A stretch of 64,000 nucleotides of DNA from Bdellovibrio sp. ArHS (GTDB taxonomy: Bacteria > Bdellovibrionota > Bdellovibrionia > Bdellovibrionales > Bdellovibrionaceae). The notes under the pieces are model-generated. The model worked only from the letters and a program-made list of their open reading frames with translations. It was not told the origin of the DNA and ran no database searches. The DNA lies in the NCBI RefSeq assembly GCF_000786105.1, contig NZ_JTEV01000015.1, positions 95,728 through 159,727 on the forward strand, in the 5' to 3' direction. The position numbers were made by a program, and so were the translations under genes. Positions within the stretch are counted from its first letter, which is position 1; each line of letters begins with the position of its first letter. This document shows, in pieces, positions 29,077 through 37,281 of the stretch.

Positions 29077-31974
29077 TTAGTTGCCGAGTCGTGAAAGTTT
29101 GTTTTCTATTTCAACACGATCCGGGGCGTTTGGCGAGAGTCCTAAATATTTATTATAGGCCTGCGCCGCAGAGCGAGCATCGCCTTTTAACTCGTAGATC
29201 GCCCCTTGTTCGCGATAGATTTCCGCATAACCGCTTTCGCGGCTGGAGGCTAGAGCCAACATATCTTCGGCAACCTCCAACGAACCTGACTGACGATAGC
29301 AGGTTGCTGACTTCACATAAATGTCAGCGCCTTGAGGACGGAGCTTCATAGCTTGAGAATACTCCGACGCACATTCAGCAAATTGCTTGCGAGCCGTATA
29401 AACCTCCGCCGCCAGGATGTAAGAATCCGCCACGTTCGGATTTAGTTTTTTTTCTGATTTGGAGGCCTCTAAAGCTCCCGTAAAGTCGCCCGATGAAAAA
29501 GCCGCCTTGCCGATATAATAGTGTGTGCGCGGATAATTGGGATTCAGGCGCTGTACCCGTTTGAATTGCTGAATAGCCTCTTCAAAACGACTGGTTTCCA
29601 AGTAGAGCTTACCCGCTTGAAACAGAGCTTCTCCGTCCGTTGGGTCCAAGACAGCGGCACTTAAAAATGCTTTGAGGGCTTTGTCATTCAGTCCTAAAGC
29701 CTTCTCGCTTTCGCCGAGCCCTAACCAGGCCTTTTTATTTTTGGGATCCGCTTCGACGACCCGCTCATAGATTTCCTTGGCCTGACTGTATCGATCTTCA
29801 GATTTATAAACCTCGGCAAGCGCAACCCGGTAGTCCAAGGTATAAGAGAATCGTTTGATCAGCTCATTTAGATAGTTTATTCCCGAATCCACGCCGTTCG
29901 TTTGCGCCAACATTTTCGCGTAAGTGATCTGAGCTTCGGGATTGGTTGCATCAATTTCGACAGCCTTAGTTGCATAGCGAATGGCATCCTTCGCCGCATT
30001 TTCTTTGCGTTCAATTTCTTTCTTATTAATAGGAATGATGGAGCGGGCAAGAAGCGCATTGGACTTTGACAAAAGAATATAGGTTTCAATGTCCCCGTCG
30101 TAGGATTTTACTGCGCGAAGGGCATAATTGATTGTTCCGACCATGTTGTTTTTCCTAAACTCCAACAAAGCCAAACCGCGCAGGACTTCATAATTGTTAG
30201 GAGCAATGCGAATCGCATTCGTCAGAATCTGCGTCGCTCCGACGAAGTCGAATCTTTGTGACATATAGTCGGCCTGCAGAACATAGGCAGAAACAAGTTT
30301 CGGCTCAGCCTTGATGGCCTTATTCAACCACTCGATGGCTTCAAAACTTTGATTGAGCTGCCACAAACATTTTGCCGCTTTCATCGCCGCGGTTCCATTC
30401 TTGGGATCCACTTCGAAAGCCGCTTTGAATTCGGCCTGCGCCGCCAAAAAGTCCCCTTGGCGCACGTATTGATCACCCAAATAAAGAAGTTCGTTGTTAC
30501 GACCTTTATCACCCTTCACTTTGTCGGATCCCCCTAGGCGAATCACCAATTGACGAAGTTCCGAGTTGTTGGGATTTAAAGAAAAGCCTTTTTGCGCGGC
30601 CTCAAGAGCTTTTTTCTTTTCACCGCGCAAAACAAAAATTTCAGACAAAACCGAATATCCGTCGGCCTCGACAAGTTGGGAAACTTTGCCTTTTCCGTCT
30701 AAGGCCGTACTAAGATAGCTGTAAGACGTGTCAGACTTTTTAAAACCTCGATACTCCACAATTCCCTGAAGGATTTTGGCCTCGCGATGTTTCGGATTCT
30801 TTTTGAGAACATTGTTTAGAATCGCCGAAGACGAAGTAAAATCACCTTGTTCAAAAAAAACTTTAGCCAATGCCACTTGCGGACCCAACCATTTATCCCA
30901 AAGCTGGGCCGCTTTTTCATAGTAGGGCATGGCATTGTTGAAATCTCTTTCACCTTCCAGAAGTTCGGCTTTAAAGGCATAAAGAACCGGTAACAAAGAA
31001 AAAGGTTCACTGCCTTCCAGAGTGGCTTCAACAACACCTTTGGCCTCTTTATATCGGCCAGAGGTCATTAGTTTCACCGCTTCACAAACTTGACCGAAAG
31101 GACTTACAACGTTTAAAGCCCGCGTTGATTGAGTGGCATTCGCGACCGTTTTTACGTCTTGCGCATCTTGAACCGCGAAAGGCCAAAGCTCTTTATAAAC
31201 CACACAAAGAAGGGCACGAACTTCAATATTCATCGGCGCACCTTCAACAAGACCCACCAATTTGTTTTGCGCCGAGACATACGAGTCGAAAGTATCCTGC
31301 TCCATAGCAAACAAAGCTTCGTTCAGCTTTTCTTTGACCTCAGCTTCAGTCAACGTTGTCGTTGATTTACCCGGCGCCAAAAGGTGTATCTTAGTTCCAT
31401 CGTTAGAGCCCGAATCCCAAAACAGCAAAATCCCGCCAATTAAGATCACTGCCGCCAAAATCATCGCCGGAATTTTCAGGTTCTTTTTAAGTTCGCCACC
31501 TTCCATGTTTTCTACATTGGAAAGTTCGATGACAGATTCAGGTTTTCCACTTGAGGCATTCGACACCGATGAAATTTTTGCCGCCGGCGGAACATAGGCC
31601 GGAGTATCATAAATATCGATCTGCTGCTTTGGCTTATCGATTTTGATATTCGCAAAGCTATCCGAAGTCGGCGTTTGATTTGGGGGGGCGCTTTTTTTCG
31701 GGCGGGGAGGCTGTACAATGACAGTCTCGGCCTCCATCTTCTGCGCCTTCTTGGGGTCCACGTCGACGATGCCTTCTAAAGCCTCAAGAAGTTTGTCGTA
31801 AAATGCGGGCTCTTTAGAAATCAAAGTCCACTGCCCATCAGGCAATCGAGAAATCATCTCTTGGCCCGAAAAAACGCCCTCACCAATCATGCGAAGAATG
31901 GCTTCAGTGGAATACGGTCCCTTAACCTGACCATTCCGTGTTCTAACAACCCAAGTGACTTGTATGCGCGACAT
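29077..31974 (-). CDS. Membrane-anchored protein: GYF_2 domain, one TM segment, long TPR array
   Basis: I start at ATG 31974, preceded by AGGTG; the frame open to 32064 lacks support. The 965-residue protein begins with a GYF_2-type domain (WVVRTRNGQVKGPYSTEAIL, residues about 6-65), then a Pro-rich linker, one membrane segment near 165-185 (IPAMILAAVILIGGILLFW), and then TPR repeats to the end. Clear repeats include AKVFFEQGDFTSSSAILNN, ADYMSQRFDFVGATQILTN and GKLYLETSRFEEAIQQFKRV. So the GYF domain is cytoplasmic and the TPR array periplasmic. The architecture suggests an envelope scaffold with a cytoplasmic sensor head. No catalytic domain is seen. Confidence 0.85.
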   Translation of the reverse strand: MSRIQVTWVVRTRNGQVKGPYSTEAILRMIGEGVFSGQEMISRLPDGQWTLISKEPAFYDKLLEALEGIVDVDPKKAQKMEAETVIVQPPRPKKSAPPNQTPTSDSFANIKIDKPKQQIDIYDTPAYVPPAAKISSVSNASSGKPESVIELSNVENMEGGELKKNLKIPAMILAAVILIGGILLFWDSGSNDGTKIHLLAPGKSTTTLTEAEVKEKLNEALFAMEQDTFDSYVSAQNKLVGLVEGAPMNIEVRALLCVVYKELWPFAVQDAQDVKTVANATQSTRALNVVSPFGQVCEAVKLMTSGRYKEAKGVVEATLEGSEPFSLLPVLYAFKAELLEGERDFNNAMPYYEKAAQLWDKWLGPQVALAKVFFEQGDFTSSSAILNNVLKKNPKHREAKILQGIVEYRGFKKSDTSYSYLSTALDGKGKVSQLVEADGYSVLSEIFVLRGEKKKALEAAQKGFSLNPNNSELRQLVIRLGGSDKVKGDKGRNNELLYLGDQYVRQGDFLAAQAEFKAAFEVDPKNGTAAMKAAKCLWQLNQSFEAIEWLNKAIKAEPKLVSAYVLQADYMSQRFDFVGATQILTNAIRIAPNNYEVLRGLALLEFRKNNMVGTINYALRAVKSYDGDIETYILLSKSNALLARSIIPINKKEIERKENAAKDAIRYATKAVEIDATNPEAQITYAKMLAQTNGVDSGINYLNELIKRFSYTLDYRVALAEVYKSEDRYSQAKEIYERVVEADPKNKKAWLGLGESEKALGLNDKALKAFLSAAVLDPTDGEALFQAGKLYLETSRFEEAIQQFKRVQRLNPNYPRTHYYIGKAAFSSGDFTGALEASKSEKKLNPNVADSYILAAEVYTARKQFAECASEYSQAMKLRPQGADIYVKSATCYRQSGSLEVAEDMLALASSRESGYAEIYREQGAIYELKGDARSAAQAYNKYLGLSPNAPDRVEIENKLSRLGN

Positions 31975-32070
31975 AGACACCTGATTATACTGAGCTTTTT
32001 GACAAAGGACTATGGCCCTGGGGACCAGGCCCTCAGGTCTGTGCTTTAGTCGCGTAGATGCCAACTAAAT

Positions 32071-32130
32071 GGTTCCAGAATAGAACCCCTGTTCCAGAAT
32101 GGAATTACTTTTGGTTCCGATTTGAGTTCA
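32071..32130 (+). repeat. Three tandem GTTCC repeats upstream of a sigma-54 promoter
   Basis: GTTCCAGAAT occurs at 32072-32081 and again at 32091-32100, 19 bases apart, and a third partial copy GTTCCGATTT at 32114. Each is a partial dyad: GGTTC-N7-GAACC and TTCC-N5-GGAA in the first two. They lie about 145, 125 and 100 bases before the predicted start of transcription, as enhancer sites of sigma-54 activators usually do. Confidence 0.5.
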
Positions 32131-32188
32131 ATGGCCCTCGAATCCGGACCTTAGATCCAATTAATTCGATTTTTAGGGCTGTCTCGAT

Positions 32189-32205
32189 TTGGCACACACC
32201 TTGCT
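32189..32205 (+). promoter_or_regulatory. Sigma-54 (RpoN) promoter
   Basis: TTGGCACACACCTTGCT matches the RpoN consensus TTGGCACG-N4-TTGCT with one mismatch, and GG and GC are exactly 10 bases apart. The predicted start near 32216 lies 30 bases before the GTG of the downstream gene. Confidence 0.75.
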
Positions 32206-32245
32206 TTATAGACTTTCGTTAGTTGTTATCTTGGGGAGTACGTAA

Positions 32246-32641
32246 GTGATTCGAAATGCATTGATTGCGGTTTACATCTTGGTTGTTCTTGCGATTTCAG
32301 CGGTGGCTCGCGCAGGGGTTCTTCCAAACAACGCACTTGGTGAAGATATCGCTTCTTCGGAACTTCAAAATTACAACTTCAAAACACACGTTGGTGAGAT
32401 CGTGGCTTTGGCTGATGGATCGCTTGTTTTGGCGATGGAAGATCAGCAAACATTCTTCGTATTGAAGTCACAAATCGATCTAACATCTTTTGTTGGTACT
32501 AAAGTTATGGTTAGCGGTATTGAACTTGAACATCAACTTGCTCCCAACTTCGAGCTTGAAACTGTGGACCCCCTCCCTGGTTTCGGTTCTGGGAACAAAG
32601 CAGTCGTCTTCTTTGTGTTCGGTATCAGCGAGGTTAGATAA
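32246..32641 (+). CDS. Small exported protein under apparent sigma-54 control
   Basis: A 131-residue protein beginning at GTG with GGGGAG seven bases upstream. A signal peptide (ALIAVYILVVLAISAVARA) precedes a beta-rich mature part of OB/bacterial-OB-like appearance (THVGEIVALADGSLVLAMED, then VGTKVMVSGIELEH). It is a single-gene unit with a strong sigma-54 promoter and two terminators. I recognise no family. The control suggests that it is made in a specific state. Confidence 0.75.
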   Translation: MIRNALIAVYILVVLAISAVARAGVLPNNALGEDIASSELQNYNFKTHVGEIVALADGSLVLAMEDQQTFFVLKSQIDLTSFVGTKVMVSGIELEHQLAPNFELETVDPLPGFGSGNKAVVFFVFGISEVR

Positions 32642-32659
32642 TAACCTCTGATCATATGG

Positions 32660-32702
32660 GTCTCAGCCCCATCCCCTCCGCGGGCTGAGACTAGTTTTTT
32701 TC
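32660..32702 (+). terminator. Terminator 1 after the sigma-54-controlled gene
   Basis: A 10-bp stem GTCTCAGCCC (32660-32669) with GGGCTGAGAC (32682-32691), then TAGTTTTTTT. The hairpin begins 18 bases after the stop. Confidence 0.93.
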
Positions 32703-32706
32703 TCTT

Positions 32707-32745
32707 AAAAAGGCCTACGGATCCCCCTCCATGTAGGCCTTTTTC
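32707..32745 (+). terminator. Terminator 2 in tandem
   Basis: A 12-bp stem AAAAAGGCCTAC with GTAGGCCTTTTT, followed by more T. It backs up the first terminator. Confidence 0.85.
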
Positions 32746-32779
32746 TTTTTCTTCGCTTTACAATTAAAAGGTCGGCGTA

Positions 32780-32812
32780 AAAAACAAAAAAGCCCTGATT
32801 TTATTCAGGGCC
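32780..32812 (-). terminator. Terminator of the rho-murA block
   Basis: Stem GCCCTGA (32792-32798) with TCAGGGC (32805-32811); on the minus strand a T run (TTTTTTGTTTTT) follows. It lies 12 bases after the murA stop. Confidence 0.9.
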
Positions 32813-32823
32813 TTTTCTTCTTA

Positions 32824-34077
32824 TTATTCGATACGGCGGATTTTGGCGCCCAATGAAGAAAGCTTGTCTTCAAGTTTTTCGTATCCGCGATCCAAGTGAT
32901 AGATACGATTCACAACAGTTTCACCGCTAGCCACCAGGCCAGCAAGAACTAAGGAGGCACTGGCGCGAAGATCCGTCGCCATAACTGGAGCACCCGTCAG
33001 TTGACCTGGCTTTCCGCGAACCACAGCCACACGCGTTCTGGGCGTGATGTCAGCACCCAAACGAATCAGCTCTTGAACGTGCATGAAACGATTTTCAAAA
33101 ACGGTTTCAGTAATAACGCTTGTTCCACGAGCGACGGTCATAAGCGCCATGAACTGCGCCTGAAGATCTGTCGCAAACAATGGATGAGGAGCCGTCGTGA
33201 TATCCACGGCATTCCAGGAATCGGCTTTGAACACCGTCATAGAATCTTTGGTGGTTTCAATCTTAAAACCCGCTTCGCGCATTTTCAGAATCAACGTTTC
33301 CAAGTGAGCCGGTACGCATTTCTCAACCGTGACTTGACCGTGAGTGATCGCTCCCGCGATTAAAAGCGTTCCTGCCTCAATACGGTCAGGCATGATCGAG
33401 TGTTCAGCAGGATGAAGCTTATCGACGCCATCAATAACGATCACGCTCGTTCCATGGCCCGTGATCTTTGCTCCCATTTTAATAAGGTATTCTGCAAGAT
33501 CGACGATTTCAGGTTCTTTCGCGGCATTTTCAAGGACTGTTCTTCCTTGCGCTAATGCTGCCGCCATCATGACGTTCTCGGTACCACCCACTGTCACTGT
33601 TTCAAATAAGAAGTTTGCGCCCTGCAAACGTTTTGCAGCCGCATGAACATAACCTTCTTTTTGCGTGATTTCCGCACCTAAAGCTTTGAAGCCTTCTAAG
33701 TGAAGATCAATAGGGCGGCTTCCAATAGCACAACCCCCAGGCTGAGACACCACGGCTTCGCCGTACTTCGCAAGAAGAGGGCCCATGCAAAGAAAACTTG
33801 CGCGCATTTTGCGAACAAGATCGTAGCTGGCTTCATAAGACTGAATGCGACTGACCTTAACGATAAACTTATCGCCATCCCATCGAGTTTGGCAGCCTAA
33901 GCTTTCCAGCAGGGCCGCTGTCGATTCGATATCTTTAAGCTTTGGCATATTCGAAAATACGTGTTCGCCTTCTGCCAATAGAGTTGAAAAAAGAATTGGA
34001 AGTGCCGCATTTTTTGCACCACTCGCAGAAACTGTACCTTGAAGAGGGCCATTGCCCACGACGACCATTTTATCCAT
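32824..34077 (-). CDS. murA: UDP-N-acetylglucosamine 1-carboxyvinyltransferase MurA
   Basis: A 417-residue enzyme that makes the first committed peptidoglycan precursor by adding enolpyruvate to UDP-GlcNAc. The catalytic Cys is C116 in PGGCAIGSRPIDLH, the residue fosfomycin attacks, and K22 is in the SGAKNAALP motif. Length is normal. Its start overlaps the end of prmC by eight bases, which couples their translation. Confidence 0.98.
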   Translation of the reverse strand: MDKMVVVGNGPLQGTVSASGAKNAALPILFSTLLAEGEHVFSNMPKLKDIESTAALLESLGCQTRWDGDKFIVKVSRIQSYEASYDLVRKMRASFLCMGPLLAKYGEAVVSQPGGCAIGSRPIDLHLEGFKALGAEITQKEGYVHAAAKRLQGANFLFETVTVGGTENVMMAAALAQGRTVLENAAKEPEIVDLAEYLIKMGAKITGHGTSVIVIDGVDKLHPAEHSIMPDRIEAGTLLIAGAITHGQVTVEKCVPAHLETLILKMREAGFKIETTKDSMTVFKADSWNAVDITTAPHPLFATDLQAQFMALMTVARGTSVITETVFENRFMHVQELIRLGADITPRTRVAVVRGKPGQLTGAPVMATDLRASASLVLAGLVASGETVVNRIYHLDRGYEKLEDKLSSLGAKIRRIE

Positions 34078-34951
34078 GTGTTACTCCACGAATGACTCTA
34101 TCATGACTTGCGAGGTCTTTGACGATATTGATTTCGTTAAATATTTTTAAGCTATCAAAATGCTCTTTCATCGCCGCACCTTGTGACATTCCCATTTCCA
34201 TCAACATCAGTCCGGAAGGACTTAAGTGATTTCCATAGATTCGCGACCAGTTTTTCAAAAGAGCTAAACCATTTTCGTCTGCATAAAGAGCCGAATGAGG
34301 TTCAAACTTTTTAACATTTTCTTCCACCTGATTATCTTGATGCGCAATGTATGGAGGATTTGAGACCAACGCGTCGACTTTGTTTTTTCCTACAAAGTTG
34401 CTGTAGGTCGACATAAGCACATCTTCCTGAGCAGCGTCCGCATGCAAGAACTTCACGCGATCAGAAACACCCAAAGCTTCGGCATTTCTTGAAGCCACTT
34501 CTAAGGCTTTTTCCGAAAGATCCACAGCTAGCAACTTGGCTTGAGGATATTCTTTTAACAATGTCAACCCGACACAGCCCGAGCCACAACCTAAATCCAT
34601 AAATCCTAACGAGGCTTCCTTATCTGGATTCCACGAAAGCACTTCTTCAACAATGTGCTCTGTTTCAGGTCGCGGAATCAAAACGGCCGGGGATACTTCG
34701 AAGCGGTATTTAAAGAAATCACGATAGCCAAGAATGTACGCCACAGGTTCGCCGGACGCCCGACGACGGACAAGCTCTCGCAGAATCACGAGCTCGTCAT
34801 CTTTCATGGGTTGATCGAATTTGAGATAAAGCTGAATGCGCTCAAGTTTGAGTCCGTGAGCAAGTAAAAGCTCGGCATCAAGACGGGCCGTCTCGATTTT
34901 CTTGTCCTTAAAAAAGGCGGTGGTTTTATCAAGAATCTCTTTGAGCTTCAT
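34070..34951 (-). CDS. prmC: Peptide chain release factor glutamine methyltransferase PrmC
   Basis: A 293-residue SAM-dependent enzyme that methylates the Gln of the release-factor GGQ motif. The SAM-binding GCGSGCVGL and the substrate-binding NPPYIA motif are present, with the N-terminal helical domain. It follows prfA, encoding its substrate, as in most bacteria. The ribosome site GGAG overlaps the base of a hairpin at 34959-34993, which could limit translation. Confidence 0.97.
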   Translation of the reverse strand: MKLKEILDKTTAFFKDKKIETARLDAELLLAHGLKLERIQLYLKFDQPMKDDELVILRELVRRRASGEPVAYILGYRDFFKYRFEVSPAVLIPRPETEHIVEEVLSWNPDKEASLGFMDLGCGSGCVGLTLLKEYPQAKLLAVDLSEKALEVASRNAEALGVSDRVKFLHADAAQEDVLMSTYSNFVGKNKVDALVSNPPYIAHQDNQVEENVKKFEPHSALYADENGLALLKNWSRIYGNHLSPSGLMLMEMGMSQGAAMKEHFDSLKIFNEINIVKDLASHDRVIRGVTHG

Positions 34952-34958
34952 ATATGCT

Positions 34959-34993
34959 CCAACATCTTACTCTGTTTTTAACAGAAGTGTTGG
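34959..34993 (-). promoter_or_regulatory. Hairpin overlapping the prmC ribosome site
   Basis: Outer stem CCAACA (34959-34964) with TGTTGG (34988-34993) and inner stem TCTGTT with AACAGA, separated by an uneven internal loop. On the transcript, the GG of the outer stem belongs to the GGAG of prmC. Confidence 0.4.
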
Positions 34994-35089
34994 GGAAAAT
35001 GTCATCCTTCGAAAATATCTATAAGGATTTCATTCTTGATGCAGGTAAACGGTGATTGCGATTCGATAAAAGGGACCCGGCAATAAGGA

Positions 35090-36166
35090 TTATGGCTGGG
35101 TCGTTTGTCGCTTCAGGGCTTCCGCTTGGAAGTTGGCCACCAATGGATCAATCAAATACTCGAAGGAACCATTCATAACCTGATCCAACTGGTGGATGGT
35201 CAACCCGATACGGTGATCGGTGATACGTGTTTGCGGGAAGTTATAGGTGCGGATGCGCTCCGACCGATCGCCTGTCCCAATTTGCTCCAACCGAACATCA
35301 GAAGCTTCTTTACGAGCTTTTTCATCTTCGATCTGTTGAAGTTTTGCATAGAGGATCTGGAAGGCGCGTTCACGGTTTGACGACTGTGACTTACCCTCTT
35401 GGCACTTTACATCGATACCGGTAGGAAGATGCACGATACGAACCGCCGATTCAGTTCTGTTGACGGACTGACCGCCGGCCCCTTGCGAACGCATGGTTTC
35501 AATACGCACGTCTGACATCGGAATCTTGATTTCAGTGACTTCCACTTCTGGAATGACCGCGACTGTGACCGTCGACGTATGAATACGTCCCGCAGCCTCA
35601 GTTTTTGGTACCCGCTGAACGCGATGAACGCCTGATTCGTACTTCAACTTGCTGAAAACGGATTCGCCCGTGATGGACGCGATGATTTCTTTGGCGCCGC
35701 CGGCATTACCTTCGGAATAAGAAAGCATTTCGACTTTCCAACCTTGCGTGGAAGCATAGTGAGCATACCCGCGGAAAAGTTCGTCAGCAAAAAGAGCCGC
35801 CTCATCACCGCCAGCTCCGGCGCGGATCTCGAGGATGATATTTTTATCATCATTCGGATCTTTCGGAATCAGCAGGATTTTAAGCTGGTGTTCAAGTTCA
35901 GGTAACGCGGCTTCAAGCTCTTTCACTTCTTCACGGATCATTTCGCGCATTTCGGCGTCTTGTTCCGCAGTCAAAAGCTCTTTGCTGGCCTTAAGATTTT
36001 CGGTTTTCTTTTTGAAGTCTCGATAAACGAGTACAATCTTTTCCAGATTGCCAAGTTCCTTCATCAGCGCACGATACTGAGTTTGATTGGAAGCAATATC
36101 GGGTCTTTGAAGAGCCATATTGACTTCTTCATAACGAGATTCCACCTCATTCAACTTCGAGAACAT
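35090..36166 (-). CDS. prfA: Peptide chain release factor 1
   Basis: A 358-residue release factor. The PKT motif in [15 protein letters not shown] is the P-x-T anticodon-like element for UAG and UAA, so this is RF1 and not RF2. The catalytic GGQ is in [14 protein letters not shown] near residue 230, the Gln being the PrmC target. The Ser after GGQ, where E. coli has His, is a tolerated variant. It lies between rpmE2 and prmC on the same strand. Confidence 0.98.
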   Translation of the reverse strand: MFSKLNEVESRYEEVNMALQRPDIASNQTQYRALMKELGNLEKIVLVYRDFKKKTENLKASKELLTAEQDAEMREMIREEVKELEAALPELEHQLKILLIPKDPNDDKNIILEIRAGAGGDEAALFADELFRGYAHYASTQGWKVEMLSYSEGNAGGAKEIIASITGESVFSKLKYESGVHRVQRVPKTEAAGRIHTSTVTVAVIPEVEVTEIKIPMSDVRIETMRSQGAGGQSVNRTESAVRIVHLPTGIDVKCQEGKSQSSNRERAFQILYAKLQQIEDEKARKEASDVRLEQIGTGDRSERIRTYNFPQTRITDHRIGLTIHQLDQVMNGSFEYLIDPLVANFQAEALKRQTTQP

Positions 36167-36231
36167 GCGAACCGCCTCTAGATCTATTGGTACATCAAGA
36201 TGATTTTTTAAATTGCCAGAACCGAAATGTA

Positions 36232-36260
36232 AAATGCGGTTCGAAGAGTGAACCGCATTT
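36232..36260 (-). terminator. Hairpin after rpmE2
   Basis: A perfect 11-bp stem AAATGCGGTTC with GAACCGCATTT around a seven-base loop. The T run on the minus strand (TTTTACATTT) is imperfect. It may reduce read-through from rpmE2 into prfA. Confidence 0.65.
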
Positions 36261-36295
36261 CATACAAGAACATCCTCCGAACGGAGGGACGTAAT

Positions 36296-36541
36296 TTATT
36301 TCTTGCCGTAACGTTTTTTGAAACGATCGATACGACCTTCAGTATCCATCACGCGTTGTTTTCCAGTGAAGAATGGGTGAGATGCAGAAGAGATCTCAAC
36401 TTTGATCAATGGATACTCTTTGCCGTCTTCCCATTTAACTGTTTCGCTAGAGTGAAGAGTCGATGTTCCCAAGAACGAGAAGTCGCAAGAGATATCTTTA
36501 AATACAACTGTATTTACTTTTGGATGTAGGTTTTGTTTCAT
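36296..36541 (-). CDS. rpmE2: 50S ribosomal protein bL31, type B (zinc-free form)
   Basis: An 81-residue bL31 of the type B (YkgM/YtiA) group: [32 protein letters not shown] and the end RFKKRYGKK. The four zinc Cys of the type A form are absent; only one Cys remains. In many bacteria this form is the low-zinc replacement. Here it occupies the classic rho-rpmE-prfA position, so it may be the main or only bL31. Confidence 0.95.
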   Translation of the reverse strand: MKQNLHPKVNTVVFKDISCDFSFLGTSTLHSSETVKWEDGKEYPLIKVEISSASHPFFTGKQRVMDTEGRIDRFKKRYGKK

Positions 36542-36874
36542 GACCTGATTCCTTCTAAATAATTTAACCTATGGGTCTGTAAGATTGAATGGTTTAACAC
36601 AGTGGGTCCCTAGTGTCGAGAACTAATCGCTGCTTTTTTCGGCAGGGACGGCCCACCTAAGGTTCGTAATAATTTTTACTATTCATAAATAATATCAAAT
36701 ACTTATAAATTTCGATTTTTCTGAAAAATTCTTCGTTTCAGGGTTCACTTGGGTAAATTTCCAGACCTTGGGACGAGGCTGGGATGCCATCTTTGCATTT
36801 TTCATCATTAACAAGCTGAAAGTTGCCCCACTGGCAAAGCCCCCGTAATTCTAAGGCCACTAGGGAGGACTTCT
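36542..36874. other. Intergenic region of 333 bases between divergent genes
   Basis: It holds the start regions of rpmE2 (minus) and a small exported protein (plus). Near rpmE2 is a candidate leader hairpin (36602-36656). The centre (36660-36730) is very AT-rich and probably carries the rpmE2 promoter; I could not fix its boxes. No gene is seen. Confidence 0.5.
36602..36656 (-). promoter_or_regulatory. Candidate leader hairpin upstream of rpmE2
   Basis: On the minus strand GTGGG-CCG-TCCCT pairs with AGGGA-CCCAC, two 5-bp helices with a three-base bulge and a 32-base loop. It lies about 60 bases before the rpmE2 ATG. It could be a ribosomal-protein leader or a transcription-factor site. Confidence 0.35.
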
Positions 36875-37231
36875 ATGAGATCATTTTTGATTGGCACCAC
36901 CATCCTGTTTTCGGCGGTTTCGGCTCAGGCAGAAAGTATTTATTGTACGTTCACGGAACCATTTTTGTCGGTAAGCTACAATAGCGACACGAACAAAGTG
37001 AAAATAACCTCCCCCGACAATGGCGGCGCTGAACTAAATGCCATTGTGAAATACAAACAAGGTGGAATCATACGTTTTGAGGTGGAGGGCCTGACACAAT
37101 ACTTGGATTTGTATTTGAATAAAGAAGGCTCGGACGGAATGAGCGACTTTATTTATCCATTTGAGGGCGTAATAAGCGAGCAACTGTATGGTGGCTGTGA
37201 AACAGATTCTTTGAAGAAAAGACTGCCATAA
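36875..37231 (+). CDS. Small exported protein between rho and rpmE2
   Basis: A 118-residue protein with GGGAGG before the ATG and a signal peptide (SFLIGTTILFSAVSAQA). The mature part is beta-rich (SIYCTFTEPFLSVSYNSDTN) with two Cys likely to pair. It lies on the plus strand inside a conserved minus-strand block and ends convergent with rho. It looks like an insertion of an accessory gene. No family is recognised. Confidence 0.7.
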   Translation: MRSFLIGTTILFSAVSAQAESIYCTFTEPFLSVSYNSDTNKVKITSPDNGGAELNAIVKYKQGGIIRFEVEGLTQYLDLYLNKEGSDGMSDFIYPFEGVISEQLYGGCETDSLKKRLP

Positions 37232-37258
37232 AAAAAGGGAGTCTTTCGACTCCCTTTC
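37232..37258. terminator. Bidirectional terminator between rho and the exported protein
   Basis: A 10-bp stem AAAGGGAGTC with GACTCCCTTT and a four-base loop. On the minus strand a run of seven T follows, making it a good terminator for rho. Confidence 0.9.
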
Positions 37259-37281
37259 CAATTATGAATTTCGAATAACAA

